Source: Ideonella sp.
GTDB taxonomy: Bacteria; Pseudomonadota; Gammaproteobacteria; Burkholderiales; Burkholderiaceae_C
Assembly: GCF_016702655.1 (NCBI RefSeq)
Contig: NZ_JADJDO010000042.1
Span: forward strand, 1 to 40,099
Length of the DNA: 40,099 nucleotides
Reading direction: 5' to 3'
Below are positions 1-8,690 of the stretch, in pieces; the stretch's first letter is position 1, and the number at the start of each line of letters is the position of its first letter. The notes beneath the pieces are model-generated. The model was not told the DNA's origin, made no database searches, and saw only the letters and a list, made by a program, of their open reading frames with translations. Both the position numbers and the translations under genes were made by a program.

Positions 1-853
1 CCACGTAGCGCGCCGCCTTAGGCCGCTCGAACGGTCGACCTTGCTCGTGGCCCGCCCGAGAACCGCGCCGCCCTGCCGTGCGGCAGGCGCCGCCGTAGGT
101 GTCGACGATGATCTTGCGCCCGGTCAGGCCGCAATCGCCCTGCGGGCCGCCGATGACGAAGCGGCCGGTCGGGTTGATCAGGTAGAGCGTGTCCTTGAGC
201 CACCCTCCTTAGGCAGCACCGGCTTGATGATGTCCTCGATCACCTGGTCGATGAAGGATTGCTTCACCTTCGTCGGCGTCTCTGGTCCGGGCTGTGCTGG
301 CTCGACAGCACCACGGTATCGATCGAGTGCGGCTTGCCGTCAACGTAGCGCATCGTGACCTGGCTCTTCGCGTCCGGGCGCAGGAAGGGCATGCGGGCGT
401 CCCGCGCAGCTGCGCCTGGCGCTCGACGAGGCGGTGCGCGTAGTAGATCGGCGCCGGCATCAGGTCGGGCCTCGTCGCAGGCGTAGCCGAATATCAGGCC
501 CTGGTCGCCGGCGCCGGTGTTCAGGTGGTCGTCGCTGGCGTACGATCACGCCTTGGGCGATGGTTGCTCTGCTTGTCGCTGGGCGACGAGCACCGCGCGC
601 CCTTGTAGTCGATGCCGTACTCGGTGTTGTCGTAGCCGATGCGCTTCAAGACATCGCGCGGTCTGGATGTAGTCGACGTGCGCGTTGGTCGTGACCGCCC
701 GCGAGCACGATCGAGACAGGTGCACAGTCTCGGCGGCGACGCGCGAGCGCGGGTCCTGCTTGAAGATCGCGTCGAGGATCGCATCAGACCCTGGTCGGCC
801 ACCTTGTCGGGGTGGCCTTCGGAAACGGATCCGAGGTGAAAGTCGTTCGCCAC
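1..853 (-). CDS. metK: S-adenosylmethionine synthetase MetK, N-terminal three quarters, frameshifted
   Basis: MetK makes S-adenosylmethionine from methionine and ATP in the cytosol. Near the start the minus strand reads VANDF, then SVSEGHPDKVADQ, the ATP-binding signature of the family. Further in are GYDNTEYGIDYKG, then PAPIYYAHRLVE, and near 100-190 the stretch NPTGRFVIGGPQGDCGLTG, all in the expected MetK order. These pieces sit in different frames, so several single-base indels interrupt the gene. About 285 of roughly 390 residues lie in the window and the rest continues past base 1. The start is taken at a GTG (853-851) because the family normally opens with MANDFLFTSESVSEG; an ATG may have been lost. 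lpxL is divergent. The disrupted frame in an essential gene points to sequence error rather than a pseudogene. Confidence 0.9.
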
Positions 854-877
854 TCGTAAACCCAGTCGCTCAGGTTG

Positions 878-897
878 CAGACCGCGTTGCCGGTCTG
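878..897 (-). other. Hairpin in the metK leader
   Basis: CAGACCG (878-884) and CGGTCTG (891-897) form a perfect 7-bp stem with a 6-base loop, 25 bases upstream of the metK start. It could sit in the 5' leader of the metK mRNA. I could not match it to a known SAM or SAH riboswitch. Confidence 0.3.
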
Positions 898-1005
898 TGC
901 CTGTCGGAGGAACGGCGAACGCGAAAGGCTTGAGCGCCCTAGGGTACTTCCTGAGGCCGGTAGTCGGCGCCTGGGCATCGCCCCGCAAGCAGTTCATCAC
1001 TCGGC

Positions 1006-1882
1006 GATGGTCCGATGCCGAGGAAAACACGAGGACGATCCTGGCGTGGCTCCCGCAGGCCACTGGATTTCTGCGCAATCGGCGCCGCGCTGGGCTGGCT
1101 GACGTGGGCGCTGTCTGGCGAGCCATCGGCGCTGCTTCGGCGCCCACGCGGCGTTGGCCGGCGTCGGCCGCGGCCGCCGGGCGGTCGCCGAGGGCGGGCG
1201 CGTAAGTGCTCGAGCGCCCTACCTCTGGCTGCGGCCGGCCGGCGCGCCACGCGCCGCCGGGGCGATGCCGGGCGCCGAGCACATCGCCGCCGCGCTCAGC
1301 TGGGCGCGGAATCTTCCTGACGCCGCACCTGGGCTGCTTCGAGGTCACGGCGCAGCCTTATGCCGAGCGCTACGGCGCGGCGCACGGGCCGATCACGGTG
1401 CTCTACCGGCCGGCGCGCAGCGCGTGCTGCGCGAGGTGGTCGACAGCGCGCGCGCGCCCCATCGCCGCCGCACCGGCGCTCGCCGGCGTGCGCCCAGATG
1501 ATCCGCGCTGCGCCGCGGCGAGGCGGTCGGCCTGCTGCCGGATCAGGTGCCACCCGAGGGCATGGGCGTGTGGTGCTGCCGTTCTTCGGCCAGCCGGCCT
1601 CACGATGACGCTTGCCTTGCGCTCTGGGTGCAGCAGACCGGCGCGACGCTCCTCGCCTGGGGCGAAGCGCACGCCGCTGTGGCCGGGGCTACGTCAGCAC
1701 ATCTCTGCGTTAGCCGAGCCGCGCCGCTCACCGACCCCGCGGCGCCTGAGGCCTGCGCCGCGGCGATCAACCGCGCGATGGAAGGGCTGAGCAGTACCTT
1801 TGGAGGGTACAAGCGCTGCAAGACGCCTTGGGGCGACACCGACCCGAAGCAAGACTTGGCTGCCCGCAGCCCGGGTCTTTAA
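1006..1882 (+). CDS. lpxL: Lipid A biosynthesis lauroyl acyltransferase (LpxL/HtrB family), frameshifted
   Basis: Inner-membrane acyltransferase that adds a secondary acyl chain to lipid A. Readable pieces are IGAALGWLTWALSG (N-terminal membrane segment), FLTPHLGCFEVTAQ with the catalytic H-X4-E motif, ITVLYRPAR, then GLLPDQVPPEGMGVW followed by PFFGQPA, and TMTLALR. The tail CKTPWGDTDPK matches the usual end of the family. Total size fits the roughly 290-residue family. The pieces lie in three frames, so several indels are present. The exact start is uncertain; 1006 is the first ATG giving a suitable N-terminus. It stands next to dapF, a common Burkholderiales arrangement. Either the lauroyl or the myristoyl version of the enzyme is possible. 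Confidence 0.82.
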
Positions 1883-1936
1883 GGGGATCTCCGCGGGCGG
1901 GAACGACGGCGCCGGCCGAACCCCGATAATCCGCAG

Positions 1937-2799
1937 ATGGGCTCGGTTCACCACAAGATGCACGGCGCGGGCAACGATTTCGTCGTCATCGACGCGACGC
2001 GCGCGCCGCTGAACCTGACGCCTGAACAGATGCGCCGCCTGGGCGACCGCGCTTCGGCGTCGGTGCGGATCAGATCCTCGTCGTCGAGAGCAAGCGTTAC
2101 CGGCATCGACTTTCGCTACCGCGTCTTCAACAACAGCGGCGACGAGGTCGAGCATTGCGGGCGGCGGGCGCGCTGCCTGGTTGCGCTTCGTGCACGCCAG
2201 GGCCTGGCGCGCAAAGCTGGTGCCGCCGTCGAGACCGTCAACGAGCTCGAGCTGCGCGCCGCCGATGGCGGCCGGGTGACGGTGGACATGAACCGCCCGG
2301 CTTCTTCGACCACGCCGCGCTGCCTTTCGACAGCGCGCCGGCCCCTGCGCGCGCTGGCGGCAGCCGCTGGTGCTCGCCGACGGCAGCGCGTGCGAGGTGG
2401 CGGTGCTGTCGATGGGCAATCCGCACGCGGTGCAGCTCGTCGCCGACGTCTGATGCGGCGCCGGTGGAAATCGTCGGCCCGCAGGTCGAATCGCACCCCA
2501 GATTCGCGCGCAAGGTCAACGCCGGCTTCATGCAGGTCATCGACCGGCGGCAGGTCCGCCTGCGCGTCTTCGAGCGCGATGCCGGCGAGACGCTTGCCTG
2601 CGGCACCGGCGCCTGCGCAGCGGTCGTGGCCGGCATCCGGCGCGGCCTGCTCGACCGCGAGGTCGAGGTCACCGTGACGCGGCGCATTGCGTCGCCTGGA
2701 GCGGCAGCGCCGACGCCACGGCCTCCCTGTCCTTCTTTCTTTTTCTTGCTGATGACCGGGCCGCAGAGACGGTCTTCGAAGGCAGCATCGATATCCTGA
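1937..2799 (+). CDS. dapF: Diaminopimelate epimerase DapF, frameshifted
   Basis: Converts LL- to meso-diaminopimelate for lysine and peptidoglycan synthesis. The start MGSVHHKMHGAGNDFVVID carries the family's N-terminal signature. The two catalytic cysteines are visible: one in VEHCG (followed by a damaged NGARC) near residue 75, the other in ETLACGTGACAAVVAG near the C-terminus. The middle reads VDMNRPGFF and VEIVGPQVE. The protein crosses frames several times, and the C-terminal TVFEGSIDI is in a different frame from the preceding block, so the real stop is near 2800 but not certain. It is followed closely by the DUF484 gene, as in many gamma- and betaproteobacteria where dapF, a DUF484 gene and xerC form an operon. 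Confidence 0.9.
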
Positions 2800-2843
2800 A
2801 CCCCCATCCGACCCCTGAAGGCAGACACCCCGTGAGCACCGGC

Positions 2844-3505
2844 ATGCATCACCGAGCACGACATCGCGAACTTCCTGGCTTCAACACGCCGGGCTTTTCG
2901 AGCGCCACGCCGAGCTGCCTCGGCAGCGTGCAATGACGAGCCCGCACGGGCAGCGCGCGGTCTCTCGCTGCAGGAGCGGCAGATGGAAATGCTGCGCGAC
3001 AAGATCAAGGGCCTGGAAGGCAAGATCATCGAGATGATCCGCAACGGCCAGGACAACCTGGCGCTGGCCGACAAGCTGCACCGCTGGGCGCGCGATCATG
3101 CTCGTGCGCGACGCGGCGCAGGTGCCGGCGGTGCTGGTCACCGAACTGAAACACCAGTTCATGATCCCGCAGGCCGGCCTGCGGTTGTGGGGCGTCGCCG
3201 AGCCGCACGCCGGGCAGCCGTTCGCGCAACCTGTGGGCGACGACGTGAAGAGCTTCGCCTCGAGCCTCGGCGCGCCCTACTGCGGCGTGAATGCCGGCTT
3301 CGAGGCCGCGCAGTGGCTGTCGGACCCTTCCACCGTGATGTCGCTCGCGCTGATCCCGCTGCGCCGCGCTGCCGACGCGCCAGCCTCGGCCTGCTCCATG
3401 CTCGGCTCGCCCGACCCCACGCGCTACAGCGCCGACATGGGCACCGACTTCCTCGGCCGCGTCGGCGAGATCGCGAGCGCGGGCTTGTCGCAGTTGCTCG
3501 AGTAG
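2844..3505 (+). CDS. DUF484 family protein
   Basis: Cytosolic protein of unknown function, of the GAF-like DUF484 family, typically encoded between dapF and xerC. The start codon 2844 gives MH, and after a one-base slip ITEHDIANFLA and NTPGFFERHAELL, the usual N-terminus. A short coiled segment follows (LQERQMEMLRDKIKGLEGKI) and then the GAF-like part with TELKHQFMIPQAGLRLWGV and GAPYCGVNAGFEAAQWL. The C-terminus ends GLSQLLE with a stop at 3505. About 220 residues, the normal size. It carries a few indels near 2850-2960 and 3100. xerC begins six bases later. Confidence 0.82.
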
Positions 3506-3510
3506 GTGAC

Positions 3511-4512
3511 ATGACGACCCCAAGACACCTGCGGTGTCGCCCCGGGGGGATCTCAGCCCTCGGGAGCGGCCCAGCGAGGGCTGAGTTGGAAGAGCGCAGC
3601 CGGTCGTCGAGCGCCACCTCGAGCACCTGCGTCGAACGGCGCCTCGCTGCGCGCACGCTGGCGATGTACGAAATGGCCTTGCTGCGCCTGCAGCGCCAGG
3701 CCGAAGCCGCCGGCACCGAGCTCGCGCAGGTGCAGCCGCAGGAGGTGCGGCGCTGGGCGGCGCAGTTGCATGCCGACGGCCTCGCGCCGCGCAGCGTTGC
3801 GCTCGACTTGAGCGCCTGGCGCGGGCTGTACCGCTGGCTCGGCCGCGAGGGCGAGATCGCCGCGAACCCGGTCGCCGGCGTGCGCGCGCCCAAGGCCGCC
3901 AAGCCGCTGCCCAAGGCGTTGTCGGTCGATCAGTCGGTTGCGCTCGCCGAGCACCGCGCCGCGGGCGGCGACCCGGCGCTCGAAGCGCGCGACGCCTGCA
4001 TCGTCGAGATGCTCTACGGCAGCGGGCTGCGCATTGCCGAGCTCGTCGGCCTGGACGCACAGGCCGGGCGCCGGCGCGGCGGGCTGGATCGACTCGAAGC
4101 CGGCGAAGCGCACGTGCTCGGCAAGGGCAGCAAGCGGCGCAGCGTGCCGGTGGGGGCAGCGCAGCGCGCGCCGCGCTCGCGGCCTGGCTGCCGCTGCGCG
4201 CAGCGCTTGCCAAGGCGGACCAGCCGGCGCTTTTCGTCGGCCGCAACGGCACGCGCCTGACCGCGAGCCAGATCCGCTCCCGCTTGAAGACGCGCGCCAT
4301 CCAGGCCGGCATTCCGACCCATGTGCACCCGCACATGCTGCGCCACCTCGTTCGCGTCGCACCTGTTGCAGTCGAGCGGCGACCTGCGCGCGGTGCAGGA
4401 GCTGCTCGGCCATGCGCAGATCGCGACGACGCAGGTGTACACGAAGTTGGATTTCCAACACTTGGCGAAGGTGTACGACGCGGCTCACCCGCGCGCGAAG
4501 CGGCAACGATGA
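3511..4512 (+). CDS. xerC: Tyrosine recombinase XerC, frameshifted
   Basis: Site-specific recombinase that resolves chromosome dimers at dif together with XerD. N-terminal SAM-like core-binding domain: VERRLAARTLAMYEMAL and RSVALDLSAWRGLYRWL. The catalytic domain shows the expected residues: Arg in YGSGLRIAELVGLD, Lys in GKGSKRRSVPVG, HxxR in HPHMLRH, His in ELLGHAQIATT, and the nucleophile Tyr in TQVYTKLDFQHL. Length about 330 residues, normal. Indels fall near 3590, 4060-4170 and 4350. The ATG at 3511 is the likely start, though the first 25 residues do not look conserved and contain a perfect hairpin. The stop at 4512 overlaps the rlmI start (4509). Confidence 0.92.
3552..3585. other. Perfect 11-bp inverted repeat at the 5' end of xerC
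   Basis: CTCAGCCCTCG (3552-3562) pairs perfectly with CGAGGGCTGAG (3575-3585) around a 12-base loop. It lies in the poorly conserved first codons of xerC, just after the DUF484 stop. It may be an mRNA structure between the two genes, or a small insertion that lengthened the xerC 5' end. No T-tract follows, so it is not a typical terminator. Confidence 0.4.
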
Positions 4513-5690
4513 AGGCGATCCGCCTACGCGAAGGCGCAAGGAGCGCTCGCTGCTGCGCCATCACCCCTGGGTGTTCGAGAGCAGCGTCGCGCGTGGCCGC
4601 GCCGATGCCGGCGAGACGGTGCGCGTCGAGGCCGCCGACGGCAGCTTTCTGGCCTGGGCTGCGTACAGCCCGGCATCGCAGATCCGGCTGCGTGCGTGGA
4701 GCTTCGACGAGGCCGAGCGCATCGACGCCGCGTTCTTCGAGCGCCGCATCGCGCGCGCGATCGCGCTGCGGGCGCGATTGGCGGTCGAGAGCAATGGCGT
4801 GCGCCTGGTCCACGGCGAGGCCGACGGTCTGCCGGGGCTGATCGTCGACCGTTATGGCGACACGCTGGTCGCGCAGTTCCTGTCGGCCGGCGCCGAACGC
4901 TGGAAGACCGCGATTGCCGATGCGCTCATGCGCACGAGCGGCGCCGCGCGCCTGTACGAGCGCTCCGACGCCAGCGTGCGCGGGCAGGAGGGGCTGGCCC
5001 CGCAAGCCGGCTGGCTGCGCGGCGACGGCGCGACCGAACTCACGATCCGCGAGCACGACTGGCGCTTCGACGTCGACATCGCGCACGGCCACAAGACGGG
5101 CTTCATCTCGACCAGCGCGACAACCGGCGCCACTTTGCCGACATGGTGCGGCGCCTGGGCATGCAGCGGGTGCTGAACTGCTACTGCTACACGGGCGGCT
5201 TCTCGATTGCCGCGCTCGCCGGCGGCGCGAGCCAGGTGCTGAGCGTCGACTCGTCGGCGCCGGCGCTGGCGCGTGCCGAGGCGCATGTGCGCGCCAACGG
5301 CTTCGCGGCCGAGCGCCACGCGACGCAGGACGCCGACGTCAACGCGATGCTGCGCGCGCAGATCGACGCTGGGACCCGTTTCGACGCGATCGTTCTCGAC
5401 CCGCCCAAGTTCGCGCCGACCGGGGCACATGCCGAGCGCGCGGCGCGCGCCCATAGGACATCAATCGCCTCGCGCTCCGGCTGCTCGCGCCGGGCGGGCT
5501 GCTGTTCACGTTCTCGTGCTCGGGCGGCATCGGGCCCGAGCTCTTCCACAAGATCGTCGCCGGTGCGGGCATCGACGCCGGCGTCGACGCGGCGATCCTG
5601 CAGCGCCTCGAGGCCGGGCCGGACCATCCGACGACGCTCTTTTTCCCCGAGGGCAGCTACCTCAAGGGGCTGGCGCTGCTCAAGGCGTGA
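4509..5690 (+). CDS. rlmI: 23S rRNA (cytosine-C5) methyltransferase, RlmI family, frameshifted
   Basis: SAM-dependent methyltransferase expected to modify 23S rRNA at the C1962 equivalent. N-terminal PUA-like domain: SLLRHHPWVFESSVARG and GSFLAWAAYSPASQIRLRAW. Then LPGLIVDRYGDTLVAQF, the HGHKTGF and DQRDNRRHFADMV pair (split by one slip near 5110), the SAM-binding block VLNCYCYTGGFSIAALAGG, and the catalytic-loop motif IVLDPPKFAP. The C-terminus has LLAPGGLLFTFSCSGGI, with the second conserved Cys, and ends YLKGLALLKA. About 390 residues, as for E. coli RlmI. Indels near 4540, 5110 and 5455 split the frame. The start at 4509 overlaps the xerC stop. Confidence 0.88.
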
Positions 5691-5692
5691 AG

Positions 5693-5725
5693 GCCGCAGC
5701 GCACGTGAAGCGCTAACGCTGCGGC
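5693..5725. terminator. Candidate bidirectional terminator between convergent rlmI and lrp-like gene
   Basis: GCCGCAGCG (5693-5701) and CGCTGCGGC (5717-5725) are perfect 9-bp complements separated by 15 bases. The hairpin spans the gap between two converging genes and covers the last codons of the minus-strand regulator. No T-run flanks it, so terminator activity is inferred from position and symmetry only. Confidence 0.45.
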
Positions 5726-6207
5726 GCCGGCAGTTCGATGCGAGTCTCGAACTTGGCGCGCCGGACGCTGAAGAACGTCTTCACGTTGCGCACGTTGGCG
5801 TCCTGCGTGAACAAGCGCTGCACGAGCGCGTCGTAGGCCGGCATGCCCTGCGCCTGCACGACGAGCACGAAGTCAGGCCCCGGCGCGACGCGGTAGCACT
5901 GCCGCACCGCGGCGTCGGCGGCGGCCCGGGCCTCGAACGCTGCGAGGTGTTCGGCGCCCTGGCAGTCGAGCGTGATCTCGACGATCGCCGTCAGCCCGGC
6001 ACCGAGCTTCTCTGGCGACAACAACGCAACGCGACGCTCGACGATGCCGCGCGCGACGAGCCTCGCGACGCGCCGAAGGCAGGTAGCCGGCGACACATGG
6101 GCGCGCTCCGCCAGGGCCTGATTGGTCAGCGAGGCGTCGTCCTGGAGCATCGACAGCAGGCGCAGGTCGGTGGCGTCGAGATCTATGAGATCGCTATGTT
6201 CTTTCAC
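5713..6207 (-). CDS. Lrp/AsnC family transcriptional regulator
   Basis: Intact 164-residue leucine-responsive-type regulator. N-terminal winged helix-turn-helix: LDATDLRLLSMLQDDASL, then the HTH NQALAERAHVSPATCLRRV and RLVARGIVERRVALL. The C-terminal RAM/AsnC effector domain shows AIVEITLDCQGAEHL, VRQCYRVAPGPDFVLVVQA and the closing MPAYDALVQRLF. The start is the ATG at 6207, which puts the HTH at the normal distance from the N-terminus. It is divergent from glmS across an AT-rich gap that contains palindromes and is a natural operator region. Such regulators usually control an amino-acid transport or catabolic gene; no such gene lies beside it here, so the target is unknown. Confidence 0.92.
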   Translation of the reverse strand: MKEHSDLIDLDATDLRLLSMLQDDASLTNQALAERAHVSPATCLRRVARLVARGIVERRVALLSPEKLGAGLTAIVEITLDCQGAEHLAAFEARAAADAAVRQCYRVAPGPDFVLVVQAQGMPAYDALVQRLFTQDANVRNVKTFFSVRRAKFETRIELPAPQR

Positions 6208-6300
6208 ACTAATGTGTTCTGTGCAAGATTCATTCTATTATCACCATGCAAGAGTGATTATTTCATGAGAGCGAAATATATGCACTCTTCGACCTCCGTG
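6208..6300. promoter_or_regulatory. AT-rich divergent intergenic region with interrupted palindrome
   Basis: This stretch between the Lrp-type gene and glmS is strikingly AT-rich for this genome. It holds AAGAGTG (6250-6256) and ATTTC (6260-6264) mirrored by GAAAT (6273-6277) and CACTCTT (6283-6289), an interrupted palindrome about 40 bases long. A partial direct repeat of GCAAGA occurs at about 6225 and 6249. This layout suits autoregulation by the Lrp-type protein. I could not assign a convincing -35/-10 pair. Confidence 0.5.
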
Positions 6301-6366
6301 AGCTCACTACGATGACCGCCAGCCCGCCCACTCAAGGGCGGCATCGTGCAACAAGGAGCCTGGCAC

Positions 6367-8231
6367 ATGTGCGGCATCGTCGGCGCGGTCAGCACGCGCA
6401 ACATCGTCCCCATCCTCGTCGAGGGCCTGAAGCGGCTCGAGTACCGCGGCTACGACTCGTGCGGCATCGCGGTGCACCAGGGCGGCGAGTTGCGCCGCGC
6501 GCGCAGCACCGCGCGCGTGGCCGAGCTCGAGGCCCAGGTGCGCGACGAGGCGGTCGAGGGCGGCACCGGCATCGCGCACACGCGCTGGGCCACGCACGGC
6601 GCGCCCGCGGTGCACAACGCGCACCCGCACTTCTCGCACGGCTCCGGCGCCGAGCCCGGGCGCCCGGGGCGCATCGCGCTCGTCCACAACGGCATCATCG
6701 AGAACCACGACGAACTGCGCGCGATGCTCGAGGCGCGCGGCTACCGCTTTGCGAGCCAGACCGACTCTGAAGTCATCCCCCACCTCGTCGACCACTGCTA
6801 CGACGGCGACCTGCAGGCCGCCGTGCAGCAGGCGACGCAACTCCTGCGCGGCGCGTACGCGATCGCGGTCTTCTGCCGCGACGAGCCGCGGCGCGTGGTT
6901 GGCGCGCGCGCCGGCTCGCCGCTGGTGCTGGGCATCGGCAACGACGGCTCGAACTACCTGGCCTCCGACGCGATGGCGCTCACCGGCGTGACCGACCAGA
7001 TCGTCTACCTGGAAGAAGGCGACGTCGTCGACCTGCAGCTCGGCAAGCACTGGATCACCCACCGCGGCGCCGAGGCAGGCTCGGCGTTCAAGGCCGTCCA
7101 GCGCGAAGTGCGCACGGTGCACGCGCACAGCGGCGCGGTCGAGCTCGGCCCCTACCGCCACTACATGCAAAAGGAGATCTTCGAGCAGCCGCGCGCGATC
7201 GCCGACACGCTCGAGGGCGTGGCCGGGATCTCGCCCGAGCTCTTCGGCGACGGCGCGTACCGCATCTTCAAGAACGAGATCGACAAGGTGCTGATCCTCG
7301 CCTGCGGCACGAGCTCGTACGCCGGCATGACGGCCAAGGTCTGGCTCGAAGGCATCGCGCGCATCCCGACCTCGGTCGAGGTGGCGAGCGAATATCGCTA
7401 CCGCGACAGCGTGCCCGACCCGCGCACCCTCGTCGTCACGATCAGCCAGAGCGGCGAGACCGCCGACACGCTCTCGGCGCTGCGCCACGCGCGCGAGTTG
7501 GGCATGGCGCACAGCCTGACGGTCTGCAACGTCGCGACGAGCGCGATGGTGCGCGAGTGCGAGCTTTCGTACATCACGCGCAGGCGTCGAGATCGGCGTC
7601 GCATCGACGAAAGCGTTCACGACCCAGCTCGCGGCGCTCTTCATGCTCGCCCTGGCCCTGGCGCAGGTGCGCGGGCGCCTGAGCGAAGAGCAGGAGGCCG
7701 CGCACCTGAAGGCGCTGCGCCACCTGCCCTCGGCGCTGCAGGCGGTGCTTGCGCTCGAGCCGCAAGTGATCGCCTGGTCGGAGATCTTCGCGCGCAAGGA
7801 GAACGCGCTCTTCCTCGGCCGCGGGCTGCATTACCCGATCGCGCTCGAAGGCGCGTTGAAGCTAAAGGAGATCAGCTACATCCACGCCGAAGCCTACCCG
7901 GCAGGCGAGCTCAAGCACGGGCCGCTCGCGCTCGTGACCGCCGAGATGCCCGTCGTCACCGTCGCCCCCAACGACGCGCTGCTCGAAAAGTTGAAGAGCA
8001 ATGTGCAGGAAGTGCGCGCCCGCGGCGGCGAACTGTTCGTCTTTGCCGACGCCGACACCCGCATCGAACCCGGCCCCGGCCTGCACGTGATCCGCATGCC
8101 CGAGCACTACGGCGCGCTGTCTCCGATCCTGCACGTCGCCGCCGCAGCTGCTGGCGTATCACACCGCCTGCGCGCGGGGGACGGATGTGGACAAGCCACG
8201 CAACCTCGCCAAGTCGGTCACGGTGGAGTGA
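6367..8231 (+). CDS. glmS: Glutamine-fructose-6-phosphate aminotransferase GlmS, two frameshifts
   Basis: Makes glucosamine-6-phosphate from fructose-6-phosphate and glutamine, the first step to UDP-GlcNAc. The start is ATG 6367, directly followed by Cys2, the catalytic nucleophile of the glutaminase domain (MCGIVGAV); an AAGGAG lies ten bases upstream. Other glutaminase motifs are LEYRGYDSCGIAV, HTRWATHG and LVHNGIIEN. The isomerase half has SIS-domain signatures ACGTSSYAG and ISQSGETADTL, then EGALKLKEISYIHAEAYPAG and KHGPLALV. The C-terminus DVDKPRNLAKSVTVE is canonical. Two slips (near 7580, two bases missing, and near 8140, one base missing) interrupt it. About 620 residues. The 3' end is repeated three more times downstream. 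Confidence 0.95.
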
Positions 8232-8239
8232 CCGACTTG
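8204..8239 (+). terminator. 15-bp hairpin spanning the glmS stop codon
   Basis: CGCCAAGTCGGTCAC and GTGACCGACTTGGCG form a perfect 15-bp stem around the loop GGTGGA, with the glmS TGA inside the 3' arm. The 5' arm is glmS coding sequence, so coding and structure constrain each other. The same hairpin recurs in unit 2 (8354-8389). No T-tract follows. It may terminate or stabilise the glmS transcript. Confidence 0.5.
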
Positions 8240-8251
8240 GCGGCAGCGAAG

Positions 8252-8324
8252 CGGTCGCGCCGCAGGCGCGAGTTTGCGTGGTTTGCGGTAAAGGCTAACT
8301 TCGCGCAGCGAAGTTAAGGCGCGC
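8252..8324. repeat. Hairpins with identical GCA loops inside each repeat unit
   Basis: Three short palindromes follow each other: TCGCGCC-GCA-GGCGCGA, then TAACTTCGC-GCA-GCGAAGTTA, then GGCGC-GCA-GCGCC. The set recurs in unit 2 (about 8402-8474). In unit 3 the middle hairpin persists (AACTTCGC-GCA-GCGAAGTT) and the last has loop GAA with an unchanged stem, so structure is kept while sequence drifts. This resembles REP-type palindromic elements. Confidence 0.7.
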
Positions 8325-8690
8325 AGCGCCGGCCGGAGCCACAAGCCACGCAACCTCGCCAAGTCGGTCACGGTGGAGTGACCGACTTGGCGGCAGCGAA
8401 GCGGTCGCGCCGCAGGCGCGAGTTTGCGTGGTTTGCGGTAAAGGCTAACTTCGCGCAGCGAAGTTAAGGCGCGCAGCGCCGGCCGGAGCCACAAGCCAAG
8501 AAACCTGGCCAAGAGCGTCACGGTCGAATGACCTTGACGCCCTTGCGTCAGCGCCGGCGCGGCAGGCGCGCCAGGCTTCTTGGTTTGCGGCGTAGGCCAA
8601 CTTCGCGCAGCGAAGTTAAGGCGCGAAGCGCCGGCCGGAGCCACAAGCAACGCGCAACCTGACGAAGTGGGGCACGGTCGAGTGATCGGA

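Larger units (their letters stand above)
8191..8690 (+). repeat. Tandem array of four glmS-3'-end modules (150, 150, 152 and about 45 bp)
   Basis: The last 41 bases of glmS (8191-8231) plus 109 bases of following DNA are repeated in tandem. Unit 1 is 8191-8340 and unit 2 is 8341-8490; by eye they are identical over all 150 bases. Unit 3 (8491-8642) is diverged and unit 4 (8643-about 8690) is partial. Each unit begins with a copy of the GlmS C-terminal codons ending in TGA. In unit 3 the codons differ but still encode KPRNLAKSVTVE-stop. Unit 4 ends RNLTKWGTVE-stop. Each full unit then carries a series of hairpins. Repetition of a gene's 3' end is what site-specific integration into a gene terminus leaves behind. 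The integration reading is an inference; the repeat itself is directly visible. Confidence 0.95.

Noticed and set aside
854..1000. A SAM or SAH riboswitch in front of metK.
   Set aside because: Only one plain 7-bp hairpin is visible. I could not find the conserved cores of the riboswitch classes I know.
3026..5092. Long minus-strand frame of 688 codons.
   Set aside because: It is antisense to DUF484, xerC and rlmI and consists of Arg/Ala-rich text typical of GC-rich shadow frames.
8191..8690. CRISPR-like array.
   Set aside because: Units are 150 bases, contiguous and start with glmS codons; there are no short repeats with unique spacers.
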